Shown here: one piece after another, positions 11,081 to 22,301 of the stretch
Position numbering within the stretch: the stretch's first letter is position 1
How the letters are laid out: each line of letters opens with the position of its first letter
Origin: Paramyrothecium sp. XJ0827
Taxonomy: Eukaryota; Ascomycota; Sordariomycetes; Hypocreales; Stachybotryaceae
Reading direction: 5' to 3'
Assembly: GCA_020881915.1 (NCBI GenBank)
Contig: JAJFPB010000001.1
Coordinates: 4,898,001-4,962,000, forward strand
Length of the DNA: 64,000 nucleotides
Program-made: the position numbers and the translations under genes
Notes under the pieces: generated by a model
Database searches by the model: none
What the model saw: only the letters and a program-made list of their open reading frames with translations
What the model was told of the DNA's origin: nothing

Positions 11081-13425
11081 TTAGCTCAGTGCGTGAGCGA
11101 ACGAGGTTGGCTGGACTCGGGGCACGGCGATTCGATGTGCTTCGGGAGGGAGTACTTCCCAGTTGTGAGCGTGCCAGCTGGGCAGAAGCGAATGTACCCT
11201 CCCGTACAGCAAGGTAGATCTCTTGCGGGTAGAGCCTCCCTAACAGCCAGCGGTAGTGCGGTCCCGTAGTTCATGTTAGGTGGGTACATGCACGCGAGGA
11301 CGGCTGTGTTGCATTCTCCAAGTAAGACGAACTGCTGACCTAAGGAGCGCCGCAAAGGTCAGGTAGGGCGTTGAAGTCAGATGCCAGAATTTGCCTGCCA
11401 CGCATGGAGGTGGTGGGAAAGGTTTGCAGAGAGCGCTTCCCAAAGATCAAGGCTTCTGCACGCACTTAATGTTTGCAGACTCATGAGGTTCTTGATACTG
11501 CGCGTGAGAGTCTCACGGTCGCAGGGTCCTTGCAACTGCTTGCATGGTCCGTACTCTGTAAGGTAAGGTGTACAGGTACAGTACCCAGAGTACAATCCCA
11601 TTCCAAGGTGCAAGTGATCTACCTCAGTGGGCTGACGCTCGAACAAGGCGCCCCGGTGAGCCAGCGTAAGGCAAGGTAGACTAAGGTATGGTAGTGTACC
11701 TGGTTCTGCTGGGCTGGGCTGGACCGGGCTGCGCTGGGGCTGCTAGTGACGGGAGTTATGACCAGTGGACTCGCGGACCCCAAGCCCTGGGTGGATCCCG
11801 CAGAGCAGCTGGCACAGGTAGCCTTCAGGTGAACTGCCAGGATGGTTTGAGGACGTGCCCAGAGGTAAGGCAAGGCAAGGTAAACGGCATGGAACCTTGC
11901 CCTTGCTCACGTACCATACGTCGACGCGAAAAAGGTCGCACCACCGCCTTGCCATAGTTGGTCGGGGGTTTTTTTTTTCTTGCGAAGAATCAAGTACATG
12001 GTTCGAGTCGAACACGAGCAAAGCTCATAAACCCTATTTTTAATCGCAGCACATAGCATGTACGGAAGAGGTCGGCGGACATGTCGTGTTGATGGCTGTC
12101 GACGGGAGTTGCTGGCATGAAACACGTCAGGAAAACTCAACGTGCCATGCGCAACCCCCAATTAGCCCTACCCTGGTCAGAACTGTCAATCCGCGAATGA
12201 TGCGCTGTGGGCTGCACGATAGCGGGGGCCAGAGCCGGAGGTGTGCTGCGCGCGGCGCCATGCTAATGGGACTCGGCCAAAGCAACCTTCCCGACCTACC
12301 GTACCCTAACCAGGAGCCAAGAACAACACCATGTCTTCGTCGCTTTGGTCTGAGGCGAGCAGGGTGGGAGAGACAACACGACAGCCCCCAAGAGATCCTC
12401 GAGGCTACCTGCCTCATGGTGAGGTCAAACATACAGCTCCTCCGGTTGAAACAGATATCCTCCGCAGCACGTCCTGCAGCGTTTGTCTCGACTTGGTTCA
12501 GCCCCAGTTAAAAAGGTCGACGTTGCGTCTTGGTGACATCGTACAGGTAGGAACCTTAGGTACCCCAAGCTTTCCGAGCTCAGGTCCCACGCGACTCCAC
12601 TGGCCGCGGCAGCCAGAGGTACCTCGCCCGACGTTTGGGTACCTTGCGGTAGACGCTGAACGTCGTCCGAAATGGAAACGAGAACACTGCCTGGCCAAGG
12701 GTGACGTGAGACGTGACCCTCGACCGAAAATCAACCTCCAGCTCGAAACGTGGCTGGTAAGGGCAAATCAGTCAGTAGAGCTACGCATATGGCCAACGAA
12801 ACCCATCAGCTTGGGCGAGTGGGATTCACAGCCAGCTTGGAAGGGAGGGAGCCCGCATCCTGATATTTTTTTCTTACTTTCTATTTTTCCCCCCTAAAAA
12901 AAGGGTAGTCATTCTCGTATCCCAAGTAGAGCGTCTTCTGTCGATATACGACATTTCCACGTGTCTTTAACCCCTATATCATGTTCAGCTCAAGCACAAT
13001 GCAAACATGTATTTGGTACGCCATCTCTGATTATTGACAGTTCTTCCAAATGGGCGCCAATCCGGCAATCTCGGAGTGGAGCCACTCAATATTCACAGCC
13101 TCCATCGTCGTCACAGACCCCAGTAAGAACGTGTGGCCAATCTAGCGGCCACTTCTGGATACGACGAATGACCTCATCGGCATCTGTCTCGCCTGGGAAC
13201 TTCCTGCCGCGCTTAGGTGTATGTGGTGCTGTTGGTTAAAATCTGCTGTTTGTCAATATAACACGAGGTTCACAAGTTCCATCGTGGGTAGCATTCCTCG
13301 GTTCCATGCCGTAACGACATCGTATCTGGGCATATTTTGGTTCGGCTTATCCATCTTTTCTTTGTTCCACACGACAGGGCTTTGGCAAGCGGCTAGAAAA
13401 AGCGTCGACTGCGAGACCAAAATAT

Positions 13426-13510
13426 AACAAATAATAATAAATAAATCCCTTAAACCCTTCTGAAATATCTATTAAAATCTTTAATATAATAACTTCTCTT
13501 TAGCATTTTG
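13426..13510. other. AT-rich island
   Basis: About 85 bp composed largely of AATAATAATAAATAAA and ATTAAAATCTTTAATATAATAA-like sequence, against a background near half GC. It may be part of the 3' region of the gene that follows, a replication-associated AT tract or a degraded repeat; none can be decided by eye. Confidence 0.5.
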
Positions 13511-13789
13511 GTTTTGGTTTTATCCATGTGGAATCTTGCAAGAGTTTAAGATAGAAGTGGCTACCTAGTTCTAGTATCTTTCTGGTTTTACGTTGTGTTG
13601 TTTTTTCAGACCTGCTTGGCTAGATGCATTCTCACCACTGGACCGATGATTCACATGGAAAAAATCACACAAAGGAGTAAATCAGTGAATTCAGTAGGTA
13701 TATGCTTGCTTTAGTTTCATTCCTGCGAACTAGAAATGCGCGCTCGACCTCTGCCAAAATCTAATCCCATGGTATAATAATAGCCATTA

Positions 13790-16237
13790 TTATCGATACA
13801 GCTCTCTCCTCATATCATCAGCGTACACTATTTCTTGCGTAGCACCTCTCGGTCTCTCAATAAAAGCTACTTCGCCACCAGGCACTTGCGGATCGTAATA
13901 CTGCTCCGTAGGCCGTGTGCTATACTCCCTTCGAACAACATGTTGATCAACAGGGCGGGAGCCAAACTCTCTCGAATATGGTTGCACAAGCTGTCTTCGT
14001 GGTTCGTGATGTGCTGATGCGGCGTACTCGCGAGTCGGCCCCTCAGGTCGTACACTTTGTATCCGCCCATAGTCTGGTGGAAATTCATATCGTACAGTCT
14101 CCGCAGGTCGGACACTGGCGGCTCGCGGGACATATTCACGCGGTCGCTCCTCTATTATCCTCCTGCCTGGTGGTGCCATAACCTGAACAAACTCCCCCGA
14201 GGACCCCATTGCTCTCGCCGTGGAATACTCGCGATGCCGGGAATCCCGGTAATCCTGAGCCATATATTCTGGCTGAGTCACGACTCGTCGTGGGATAGAG
14301 TAGGTAGGTGTGGGCCTGGGGTAGACTACTCCATCTTCATAAGACACGGGCTCTGGGTACCGTGAAGGCGCCCGAACTCGTTCGTAATAGATCTCCGAGT
14401 CCGCTGGCGCCACGCTGGGGGCAACAGAATGTCTCACTGAAGGTGGAGGTGGTTCAATGTACTCCCGGCCATACGCATCCACAAATATGCGGGTTGGAGG
14501 TGGCCTAGGCGCAGCCACAAGAGGTCCACTGTCAGGCCGCACACTCATGCGAGAAACCTCATAGGGGTCACGACCAATGCGCGGGGACTCTCTATACGGG
14601 CCATCAACTATGACATGTTGGGCAACAGGTCTTGGAGGGTGCCCGCCGTTGGAGGCGAATGGATGGGTACGTGGTGAGGCATATTGGCGCATGTAAACCT
14701 CGTCCGAGGCTTCATGGCCGCTCGCAAACCCTGGTCCATACCTCGTCTCACCTAGGACCGAGGTACTCGCAACTCGCTGAGGTGGGACGGTTGATTCGCC
14801 ATAACTCCTTGCCAATCGTTCATCGGGGCGAACAGCTGCCTCGTAAGCGTCGTGTTGTGGTGCCGGAGCGGTTGTTCGTGCGAAGCTAGGCTCAGCAACA
14901 TTTAATTCACCAGCCGGTATCTGGTTATGCTTCTGCCTTTTGCTCGGTCTAAGGAACGCCGGCCCAGCAATTGGAGATGGTGAGCGTGGCTCGGGTTTGA
15001 TGTAGGGAGCAGGCTCATTATCTGGCGCTTGCCGATCAGCCTTTCTCTTCTTCTTCTTGCCTTTCTTATTGGCTTGTCTCCCGTTAGGACCTTGCGGAGA
15101 GCTCTCCGGGCTTGTCGCAGCACTGGCTTCGTGTCGAAGAGCGGTTACCTGCGCTGGCGCTCCCCTGGAACTAGTCACATTGGCATCACCGACCTGTACA
15201 GGGCGGATATCGGCAGGAGCAAAGTCTCGAGCCAGAGGTGAGGGTGGATGAATTGCAGCATAGGCGTCACGGGCGTGCCGAGACGCTCTTATCGCCGCAT
15301 TTCCTCCCTGGTACTCAACATCCATGGGCCCCGAGTCTTCCGACTGTTCTCCGCTCGCTAGATGACTGGGACCGGTCGATGAAACGCCTCGATCGAGATA
15401 ATTATTCAAGCCTGGCACCTGAACAGCACGAGAGCTGGATGGTTGATTGATGTCGGTCACAACCCGTTGACGCGGCCGGGCCGCAGATGCCGCGATTGCT
15501 TGGTTACCTTGCGGGGATGCATCTGCTCGCTGTTCAGATGCAGGTATGGCATGGTTCGATGCTGCTGTTATCGGTTGTCCCAGACCGCTGGCTGCCTGGA
15601 GGTCCTCAGACTCGTTGCGTACGCGAGACGTAAGATGCGACTCAGGGGTATCGTGTTGCGACGAGTAGAATGTGTTGTCATCGAAGGAGTCACTTGCAGC
15701 TTCCAAATTAGCAGTCAAGTTGTCATCAACAAGAGGTGGAGGAGCAGCGCTAGCTTGGACAATAGTCAGGGCTTTTGCCAAAACATCAGACAGATCAAGC
15801 TCGGACAGCGGTTCCGTTTGAGCTTGTTTGGCGGCGCGGCGCTGATCAACCTCTTCCTTCAGGGCTCGTTCAATCCTCTGCCGCTGCAACTGCAACTCAG
15901 CTCGGATGAGATCGTCCGATTTCTCGAGAAAAATCGGATTGATCTCTACCCTACCCGGCCTTTGCGAGTTCCTAGACAAGGTAGAAGACGCTGCTTCCGC
16001 AGTAGCTTGGGAAGGATTAGGTTCAGTGGGCTGGGCCACAGCCTTAAGGGACGAGGACTGCAACGCCGTGACAGCGCTCTGAGGTAGCTTGATATTTGGA
16101 TGACTTCCAGAAACGACCAAATCACGAAGTTGTACAATCCTATTGTACTCTTGAGCCTCGAGCTGTTCTCTGTCTGTGAGTACTTGCTGGAGGTCAGGCT
16201 GAGCGAGACGCTGCAGCACAACTTGTCCTTGTGCCAT
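13790..16237 (-). CDS. Unrecognised 815-aa low-complexity protein, probably nuclear
   Basis: One long intronless frame of 815 codons starting at ATG 16237. The first 45 residues are helical and Gln/Leu-rich (MAQGQVVLQRLAQPDLQQVL), and a second charged helix with coiled-coil character lies near 105-145 (Arg/Glu/Gln-rich). The rest is disordered. Around residues 393-435 there are basic clusters (KKGKKKKRK, SKRQK) and a KPEPRSPSP segment, which suggest nuclear localisation. The C-terminal 300 residues are rich in Arg, Tyr, Pro and Glu with loosely repeated R-E-Y and Y-x-R motifs. I do not recognise the family and see no catalytic motif. Its length without stops, its amino-acid bias and its position between real genes make it a credible gene. 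Confidence 0.78.
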   Translation of the reverse strand: MAQGQVVLQRLAQPDLQQVLTDREQLEAQEYNRIVQLRDLVVSGSHPNIKLPQSAVTALQSSSLKAVAQPTEPNPSQATAEAASSTLSRNSQRPGRVEINPIFLEKSDDLIRAELQLQRQRIERALKEEVDQRRAAKQAQTEPLSELDLSDVLAKALTIVQASAAPPPLVDDNLTANLEAASDSFDDNTFYSSQHDTPESHLTSRVRNESEDLQAASGLGQPITAASNHAIPASEQRADASPQGNQAIAASAARPRQRVVTDINQPSSSRAVQVPGLNNYLDRGVSSTGPSHLASGEQSEDSGPMDVEYQGGNAAIRASRHARDAYAAIHPPSPLARDFAPADIRPVQVGDANVTSSRGAPAQVTALRHEASAATSPESSPQGPNGRQANKKGKKKKRKADRQAPDNEPAPYIKPEPRSPSPIAGPAFLRPSKRQKHNQIPAGELNVAEPSFARTTAPAPQHDAYEAAVRPDERLARSYGESTVPPQRVASTSVLGETRYGPGFASGHEASDEVYMRQYASPRTHPFASNGGHPPRPVAQHVIVDGPYRESPRIGRDPYEVSRMSVRPDSGPLVAAPRPPPTRIFVDAYGREYIEPPPPSVRHSVAPSVAPADSEIYYERVRAPSRYPEPVSYEDGVVYPRPTPTYSIPRRVVTQPEYMAQDYRDSRHREYSTARAMGSSGEFVQVMAPPGRRIIEERPREYVPRAASVRPAETVRYEFPPDYGRIQSVRPEGPTREYAASAHHEPRRQLVQPYSREFGSRPVDQHVVRREYSTRPTEQYYDPQVPGGEVAFIERPRGATQEIVYADDMRRELYR

Positions 16238-17246
16238 CTTGAAGGCGGCGGTGGTACAGAATTATAGCAAAAAGGGAAGAGGACGCTGGGCCAGCACCCG
16301 TTTCTTGAGAAACGCGGTGGACGTCTAACGCGGCCTCGTAGCCCGCGGAGAGAAGGCTCGACCTTAGACGCGCAGTGTATATGAGCGCTGAGTCCTCCTG
16401 ATCTGCCTCCGGGACATATTGGGTGTGACGTTACGATGGAAAGTGTATGTGTGTGATGGGGGAAAGGTTTCAGGATACAGACGGTCAACTAAAGCGAAAT
16501 TATGGGAAATAATTATTGGCACAAGAACGGTAGGCGGTGAGCTGGCAGAATGAGCTCGCAAACCGAGGCACGCAAGTAAGGTACCTGACCCAAGGCACCG
16601 GTAGGTGGGCAACAGAAGGTACCTTAGCCAGAGCTACAGGCGGTCCCGACATGAGAGCCCAGGGCCCAATTTCTGGCATCGGTTCACTAATAAATCGCAG
16701 AAGCTAGCGTATAGCCGGCAATAGGCGAGCAGTGGTCGGGGCGTCATCGCCGATATCGAAGCAAATGCAGCGTGTGAAACATGCCGTATTACTCATCCAG
16801 CACGTCCAGACGCAAAGCATTCACAACAACGGTTACGTCTGCGATCTAGTAGCCGCGGTGTGAGTCAAGGAATTCGCTGCAACGTGCCATAGACCCCTTG
16901 TCCATTTGCCTACCTTGCAGTGGCTCTTTTCTGAAGCCACGAGGCACCGGGCGCTGCCGTTCTTATTTCCATAACTGCCGCTTTCCAGTCCACCCAGAGT
17001 ACTCAATAAGTTTAAATAAGGATCGGATTCCCTTTGCTTCTCGTGCTGGGAGCGTCATCGACAAACACATCCACAAAAGGAACAGACGTATGAAGAAAGT
17101 CAAAGCACCTCCTGCTTCGCAATAACAACGGATTGACTTCTATGCTCAAACTTTTCTCGCCCATCTTCAGATCAGCTTTACATCTCAACAAAACACCTCA
17201 CTTGCTCTGGGCGGATTCAAAAACAGCAAGAGCGCGATCTTTCAAG
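16238..17246. promoter_or_regulatory. Divergent region between the 815-aa protein gene and the HAD nucleotidase
   Basis: About 1 kb between divergent starts. GGTACC occurs at 16580-16585 and 16619-16624, each in an AAGG-TACC context. No other gene is seen. Confidence 0.5.
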
Positions 17247-18111
17247 ATGAGCCAAACGAATGGAACGAAAGCCGGAAAACCGGTCCTCTTCTTGTAAGCG
17301 TGCTTGTGCGTTTTCTTGCTTATACTTGAATCTAATTGGCTTCATGACAGCGATATCGACAACTGCTTATATCCTAAAAGTAAGCCGGCATCATAAACAT
17401 GCAACCTGCACCATGTCTGACCGAGCCCAGGCGCCAAGGTTCACGACCTAATGGCCGACTTGATTGACCAGTACTTCGCCACGCATCTGAACATTCCCTG
17501 GGAGGACGCTGTTCGACTGCACAAGGAGTACTACACCAACTATGGCTTGGCCATCGAGGGTCTTGTGCGGCATCACCAGATCGACCCTCTCGACTACAAC
17601 GCGAAGGTCGACGACGCTCTCCCCCTTGATCGTGTCATCAAGCCGAACCCCGCGCTTCGGCAGATGCTTCTGGATATCGACAAGAGCAAGGTTAGAATGT
17701 GGCTGCTCACCAACGCCTACGTGAACCACGCGAAGAGAGTGCTCCGGCTCCTCGGTATTGATGATCTCTTTGAGGGTCTCACATTCTGTGACTACGCCGA
17801 GCAGCCATTGATCTGCAAGCCGGACCCCAGAATGTACCGCAAGGCCATGGAACAAGCCGGTGTTGAACGTACAGAAGACTGCTACTTTGTCGGTAAGTTT
17901 TTCGCCTTACAACATCGCAATCTGCGGTTGCTAATTGTCACCAGACGATTCATACCTGAATTGCGTCAAGGCTAAAGAATTTGGCTGGACCGTTGCTCAC
18001 CTCGTTGAGGAGGAGGTCCCGATCCCGCCCACGCCAGCGTCTCAGTTCCAAATTCGTAACATCTTGGAACTACGAGAAACCTATCCCCAATTCTTCAAGT
18101 CCTCGAATTGA
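17247..18111 (+). CDS. HAD-superfamily pyrimidine 5'-nucleotidase (Sdt1/Phm8 type)
   Basis: A 234-aa soluble enzyme from four exons (17247-17293, 17351-17379, 17431-17892, 17945-18111); introns are 57, 51 and 52 nt and exon 2 is only 29 nt. All HAD motifs are present: FFDIDNCLYP with nucleophile Asp17 and Asp19; WLLTNAY with the motif II Thr; CKPDPRMY with the motif III Lys; and FVDDSYLNC with the paired Asp of motif IV. In yeast, Sdt1 dephosphorylates pyrimidine nucleotides and Phm8 is a related nucleotide/lysophosphatidic-acid phosphatase. This single protein could match either, so no symbol is given. Motif I is assembled across intron 1, so translating the genomic frame alone misses the active site. 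It converges on MED21 with 265 bp between stops. Confidence 0.92.
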
Positions 18112-18376
18112 TGCGGGTGGTAAGCGGCTTGTTGTACGGCTCTAGAGAATGCATTTTGAGACTGGCATAGAAACTGGACAAAAGGCATGGCCTACGGACG
18201 TTCACCTTAGAGATTCATAGATATCAATTTGCTTTTGCGAGAATAAAGCTACCAGAACATTTGCCTCGTCTGGTGGCCCGACCTCAAACCAGAACGCCTC
18301 GCTATGCTGCACCAGGATTAATTCGAGAACCGACTGCCACCTCCGCTCAGCGAAGACCCAGACTGATATGGACGGG

Positions 18377-18895
18377 TTATGGGCGTCGGATGGAACGAAT
18401 AACGGAATCGAGCTCCGACAGGATCTGGTCTCGCTCCTTCAGAGCCTCCTGTCGCTGAAGTTCTGCCGCTTTCAGGTCTTCCTCGAGATCCTTGATGTAC
18501 CTCTCCTGGTCTCCTTCACTGTTGTCGAGTCCGGGGAGCGAGGAGATGAGCATCTCGATCTCCTGTTCCTTGATAATGAGATCTCGCGATAGCTCGACCA
18601 TCCCGGCGCGGAATTCGTCGGCGGGCAAGGGGTCCACTGTGATCTACATTAGAACGTAACTTGGATGTTCTCAGCGAGCACCTGACCTTCTTTCTGGTTC
18701 TGCTCCTGCTTGACGTCGCGCACCTTGTCCGTCGGGCCAAGAGTCTCCAGGTCATGGCGCATGTGGACGAAGTGCAGGCAAGCGACAAACTGCTGTGCGA
18801 GCTGCCAAAGCGTCAGAGAGCTTCCCTTCCGACAAGTTCTTCGCGGCGCATACCTGATCTACAGCATCTTGAAGCTGGGTAAGCCGATCACCCAT
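18377..18895 (-). CDS. MED21: Mediator complex subunit 21 (Srb7)
   Basis: A 138-aa protein from three exons (18895-18854, 18801-18687, 18636-18377), with introns of 52 and 50 nt. Med21 is an essential small subunit of the Mediator middle module; it pairs with Med7 and links Mediator to RNA polymerase II. The N-terminus [14 protein letters not shown] followed by [12 protein letters not shown] is the family hallmark. The second half is one long coiled coil, heavy in Glu, Leu and Lys (P-A-D-E-F onward, then L-S-R-D-L-I-x-K-E-Q-E-I-E-x-L-I-S-S-L-P-G). Length is normal for the family. Exon 1 is short (14 codons) and sits 421 bp from the divergent SEC62 start. Confidence 0.95.
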
Positions 18896-19316
18896 GGTAG
18901 CAAACGGGGCTGCGGATGCTGGAGCTCGGATGCGAGGCTGAGAAGCCTTGCGAGACGACGACCCAGCAAGCAGCCCCACGTCAAAGAAGCAATGGAAGGG
19001 TGCACAGTTGAAACGTGACAGGCGCACTGTGTTTCCCTTCCTGGCCAGGGCTTCTGCTGGTGACCACCCAGCGGAGTCCGGCTTATAAACGTTCCGGCGC
19101 AGGGGCCGTGGATTTTGGTCCCAAGTGAACACCCTGTTGTCATTTGGAGTGACATGTGGTCTCAAGAAGCCAGCAAACACCACCACCTCCAACGACTTTG
19201 GTGATTTCTTTCGCAACCCGAAGCCTCCCACCTCCGCCACTCTTTTTCCTTGCATTTGCATTTGGAGGCCCCGAATTAGTTTCGCACATTCCTTCTGTCC
19301 TCGCTAGACACCTACA
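18896..19316. promoter_or_regulatory. Bidirectional promoter region of MED21 and SEC62
   Basis: 421 bp between divergent start codons, so it must serve both genes. The half nearest SEC62 is CT-rich on the plus strand (about 19225-19310), typical of a fungal leader. No other gene is seen. Confidence 0.6.
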
Positions 19317-20603
19317 ATGGCAACACCGCCGCCACCCTTCCCTCCAGGCCAGGCGCCGCCCGGCGCCATCCCGATTCCCATGCCCGGCCCCGGCCAGCGC
19401 CCTACACCCGAGCAGATCCAGGAGATCCAGCGACGCATCGCCGAGGATGCCCAGAAGGCCGGCATGACGGTGCCCGAGTTCATCGAGCACATCAAGAGAC
19501 AGCAGATGGAGCACCACGCCCGCATGCGCGCCGCACAGGAAGCCGGACAGCCTGTGGGACCACCTGGCCAGCACTCGCATCCTCACAACCACCCTCACCC
19601 CCCGCCTGGTGCTCAGCAGGGTCGGCCGCAGCCTATCGTCCCTGGCCCGCCCAACCCCGCGGCTCTGGCGCTCGCCAAGTTCCTGCGCGGCCAGGATCTG
19701 AAGCCCAGGACCTGCATCCTGAACGGCCAGCGAAGGGACATGTTCAAGGGTATGTTGTGGTAGAGCTGCTGGTCCCGCCGAGTCGTGTGCTGACAGCTGT
19801 GTGTCCAGTCAAGCGAGCTCTACGAGCGTTGCAGTCCCCCGCCTACGAAAAGGCGCGCAAGAAGAACCCGCTGCTTCCTGAGATCACTGACCGAGCTTCG
19901 CTTGAGAACACCTTCAAGCTTCTGCCTCTGAGCATGCTTGCCCTGCGAGTTACGAAGATCGAACAGCCCCCCGGTGCCAACGGCAAGAAGCCCAAGCGCG
20001 TCAAGGGCCAGTGGAACGTGAGGATCGAGCAGCAGCAGGAGGCCAAGGAAGAGATGTATTACGCTTGGCTGTGGGAGGGCAGCCAGATCAAGCGTCAGCT
20101 GTACGCTGCCCTGGCCCTCGTCATTATCTTCGCCATCGTCCTATACCCCTTGTGGCCTCTCAAGCTTCGCCAAGGCGTCTACTATCTCAGCTGGGGCCTC
20201 CTGGGTTTGCTGGGACTGTTCTTCCTCATGGCCATCTTCCGTGTTATCCTGTTCTGCATCACTTACTTCGCTGCACCCCCTGGGTTATGGCTTTTCCCCA
20301 ACCTGTGGGAAGATGTCTCGTTCCTGGACAGCTTCAAACCCGTATGGGCGTGGCACGAGGTGGGTACTCCGTGCCGGAACAACGGTATGACATTGCTAAC
20401 TATTGCGCTAGACCGTCAAGCCCAAGAAGAAGAAGAAGTCGGCCGCTGCCGCCCCTGGGGCCAACTCCGCTTTCGCCGCTGCTACTGGTCAGGTTGCGCC
20501 TGCGTCTGCAACCACCACCGGCACTGACACGACGCTCAGCACCGCAGCGCAGCAAAAGGAATACGAAGCACCGAGGGTTGAGGAGCTTGCTGATGATGAG
20601 TAG
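19317..20603 (+). CDS. SEC62: ER protein-translocation subunit Sec62
   Basis: A 391-aa membrane protein from three exons (19317-19749, 19809-20359, 20412-20603), with introns of 59 and 52 nt. Sec62 joins Sec63 and the Sec61 channel for post-translational import into the ER. The N-terminal 120 residues are Pro/Gln/His-rich. A conserved cytosolic domain follows (ALAKFLRGQDLKPRTCILNG, then K-R-A-L-R-A-L-Q-S-P-A-Y and an R-x-E-E/Q-x-Y-Y-A-W-L-W block). Two membrane helices lie at about 242-261 and 271-298. The C-terminal tail starts with KPKKKKK and ends acidic (EELADDE). Layout and length fit fungal Sec62. The long Pro-rich leader is an extension relative to yeast. It is convergent with the RNase T2 gene. 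Confidence 0.96.
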
Positions 20604-20909
20604 AAGGGATCAGGCAAATGGTCGAGTGCCGGGTGGGGGGCGTTATGGGAAGTCATGGGTTGAACAAAAGTCGTTGCCGCACAGCTGTTCACATTCAGTG
20701 TATTTGAGAATTGGAGCATAATGATGAGTCAAGCTTTGCCATTACCATGAGAACTAGAATTATCATTCGACAAGAATGGTCTTCCACTGGAGATATCAGA
20801 CATCATCGACCTTTGCACATGATTGCGGGGGGCCTCGTGCAAAAGGCGTTGTGATTACAATTAACTGTTTACTGTACACTACACGCCTGAGTGATGTTGG
20901 AGGGTGGAA
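20604..20909. other. Convergent intergenic region, SEC62 / RNase T2
   Basis: 306 bp shared by the two 3' ends. No gene seen; expected to contain both polyadenylation regions. Confidence 0.6.
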
Positions 20910-22301
20910 TTAAGCCTCACTGGCCTTGGAGCGCTCGTAGTACCAGATGGCGTTCTCGGCCTTGGCGCAGCTCGAGGTAGAACCGCCGACAACATCAGCA
21001 GGAACCTTCTTGGCGTTGAGGTCCTGAGGTCTGCCGAGGACGTGGTAGTAGTACCAAACCTCGTTGAACTGGGTGCGACCGTTGTCAAGCGAGCCCTTGC
21101 CTGCCGCGGTCTCGTTGAAACGGGGGCCGGTGCACCCAACAAAGGGCTTCTCGCCGCCGAAGCCAGTAGCCAGCGCGTCGTGGATGTCGGAGAGGGTGTA
21201 CTGGGTCGTGTTCGAGGGCACAATGGAGGCATCCTGAAGCCACTTGTAGGTCGGCAGGGTGCGGTCGTAGGAGATGGTTGTCTCGAAGTAATCCCAAAGA
21301 TCGTCCTCCTTCTCGTACTTGGGACCCTGCAAAAAGATATCACGATCAGACATTGTGAGGCTATGGAGGGGGAAGCCTGAGGTTACTCACGTAGCATTCG
21401 GTCTGGAAAGTCGAGAAGCAGGTGGCATGCTTGGAATACTCGTGGGCCCAGAGGTACCAGTTGGGCTCACCACGGCTGACCCAGTACTTGTTCATGTAGG
21501 CGAGCAGGTCCAGCTTGCCACTGGGCTCGAACCAGTTCTCGATAGACTCGCCCTCGTAAACAGGGACGGGAGTGCCGTCAGGCCTGCCGTTGGTGGTGTT
21601 GGGCGAGGGAACAGGATCATATTGGCGGCTATGGAGAGCTCATGTCAGAAGAAATGGTCGCCGCTCGATCTGAGAGTGCGCCTTACCTCAAATCACAGTA
21701 CTGGGTCCAAGTGCCTGTACCGTTTTGTTAGTATTGTGCGTCTCATGCATTTGTAGATGCGGGCCGTGGGGCGTTACCGTTGCAGAAATCTGAACAACGA
21801 TGTTAGTGTTATGGTTCCTCATGGCTCGTAAAACTGATGTAGGACTTACCGGGCCAAAGGCCATGAATGGACCAGGAGTATTTTGGCAGGACTTGACCGA
21901 GCTCCTCACGGTTGGTGTAGATGGTCCAGAACTGGGTATGGAGCTGCAACGGCGGTTATAAACCACGACTTTCAAGAGCCAAACGATAGAATGGAAACTT
22001 ACGACCAGACCACCAAACGTCTCAGTGCAGCAGGTGTCGACCAGTGCAGGGTCGGCACAGCTAGTGCACGACAATTGAGGCTTGACTAGGAGCAGGAACT
22101 ATGTCAGCGACGAGCCGACACGAAATGTGGCACCAATTGAGTCCGCTGGCACTGCGACACGATCGATGCGCCACAGAACCGACGAGCGAATACAGACGTA
22201 CCAATAGCGCAAGTGTGGTTGTCGGGGGTAATGCCTGGGTACAATCCAGCAAAGGCGACCTTGGCCAGGGCGGCGACAGAGAGGACACTGCTGCTCCGCA
22301 T
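20910..22301 (-). CDS. Secreted ribonuclease T2
   Basis: Seven exons (22301-22202, 22085-22003, 21943-21850, 21789-21778, 21714-21687, 21628-21391, 21326-20910) give 323 aa. RNase T2 enzymes are acidic extracellular or vacuolar RNases that cleave RNA through 2',3'-cyclic phosphates. A signal peptide covers about residues 1-18. Active-site segment CAS I is WSIHGLWPDFCNG with His88; CAS II is LWAHEYSKHATC with His168, Glu169 and His173. Many cysteines fit the disulfide-rich fungal fold, and NTT sites suggest N-glycosylation. Exon 4 is a 12-nt microexon encoding the end of CAS I, and skipping it keeps the frame but removes conserved residues. The first intron is unusually long here (116 nt). All catalytic residues are intact. 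Confidence 0.94.

Larger units (their letters stand above)
10760..13789. other. 3-kb gene-poor region upstream of the KH-protein gene
   Basis: No convincing protein-coding gene on either strand. Contents: the CT-rich tract next to the KH gene; many GGCAAGGTA-like motifs (for example 11664-11700 and 11863-11884); GGTACC at 12559, 12618 and 12638; a GGGCT-rich stretch near 11705-11740; and an AT-rich island at 13426-13510. The longest open frames (up to 188 codons) are rich in Arg, Pro and Ser and look like chance frames. Confidence 0.55.

Noticed and set aside
11998..12015. GGTTCGAGTCGAAC, resembling a tRNA B box
   Set aside because: No A box at the right distance and no acceptor stem; the palindrome itself explains the match.
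12331..12897. 188-codon plus-strand frame in the 11-13.8 kb gap
   Set aside because: No family features; the GGTACC motifs inside it are otherwise intergenic in this window.
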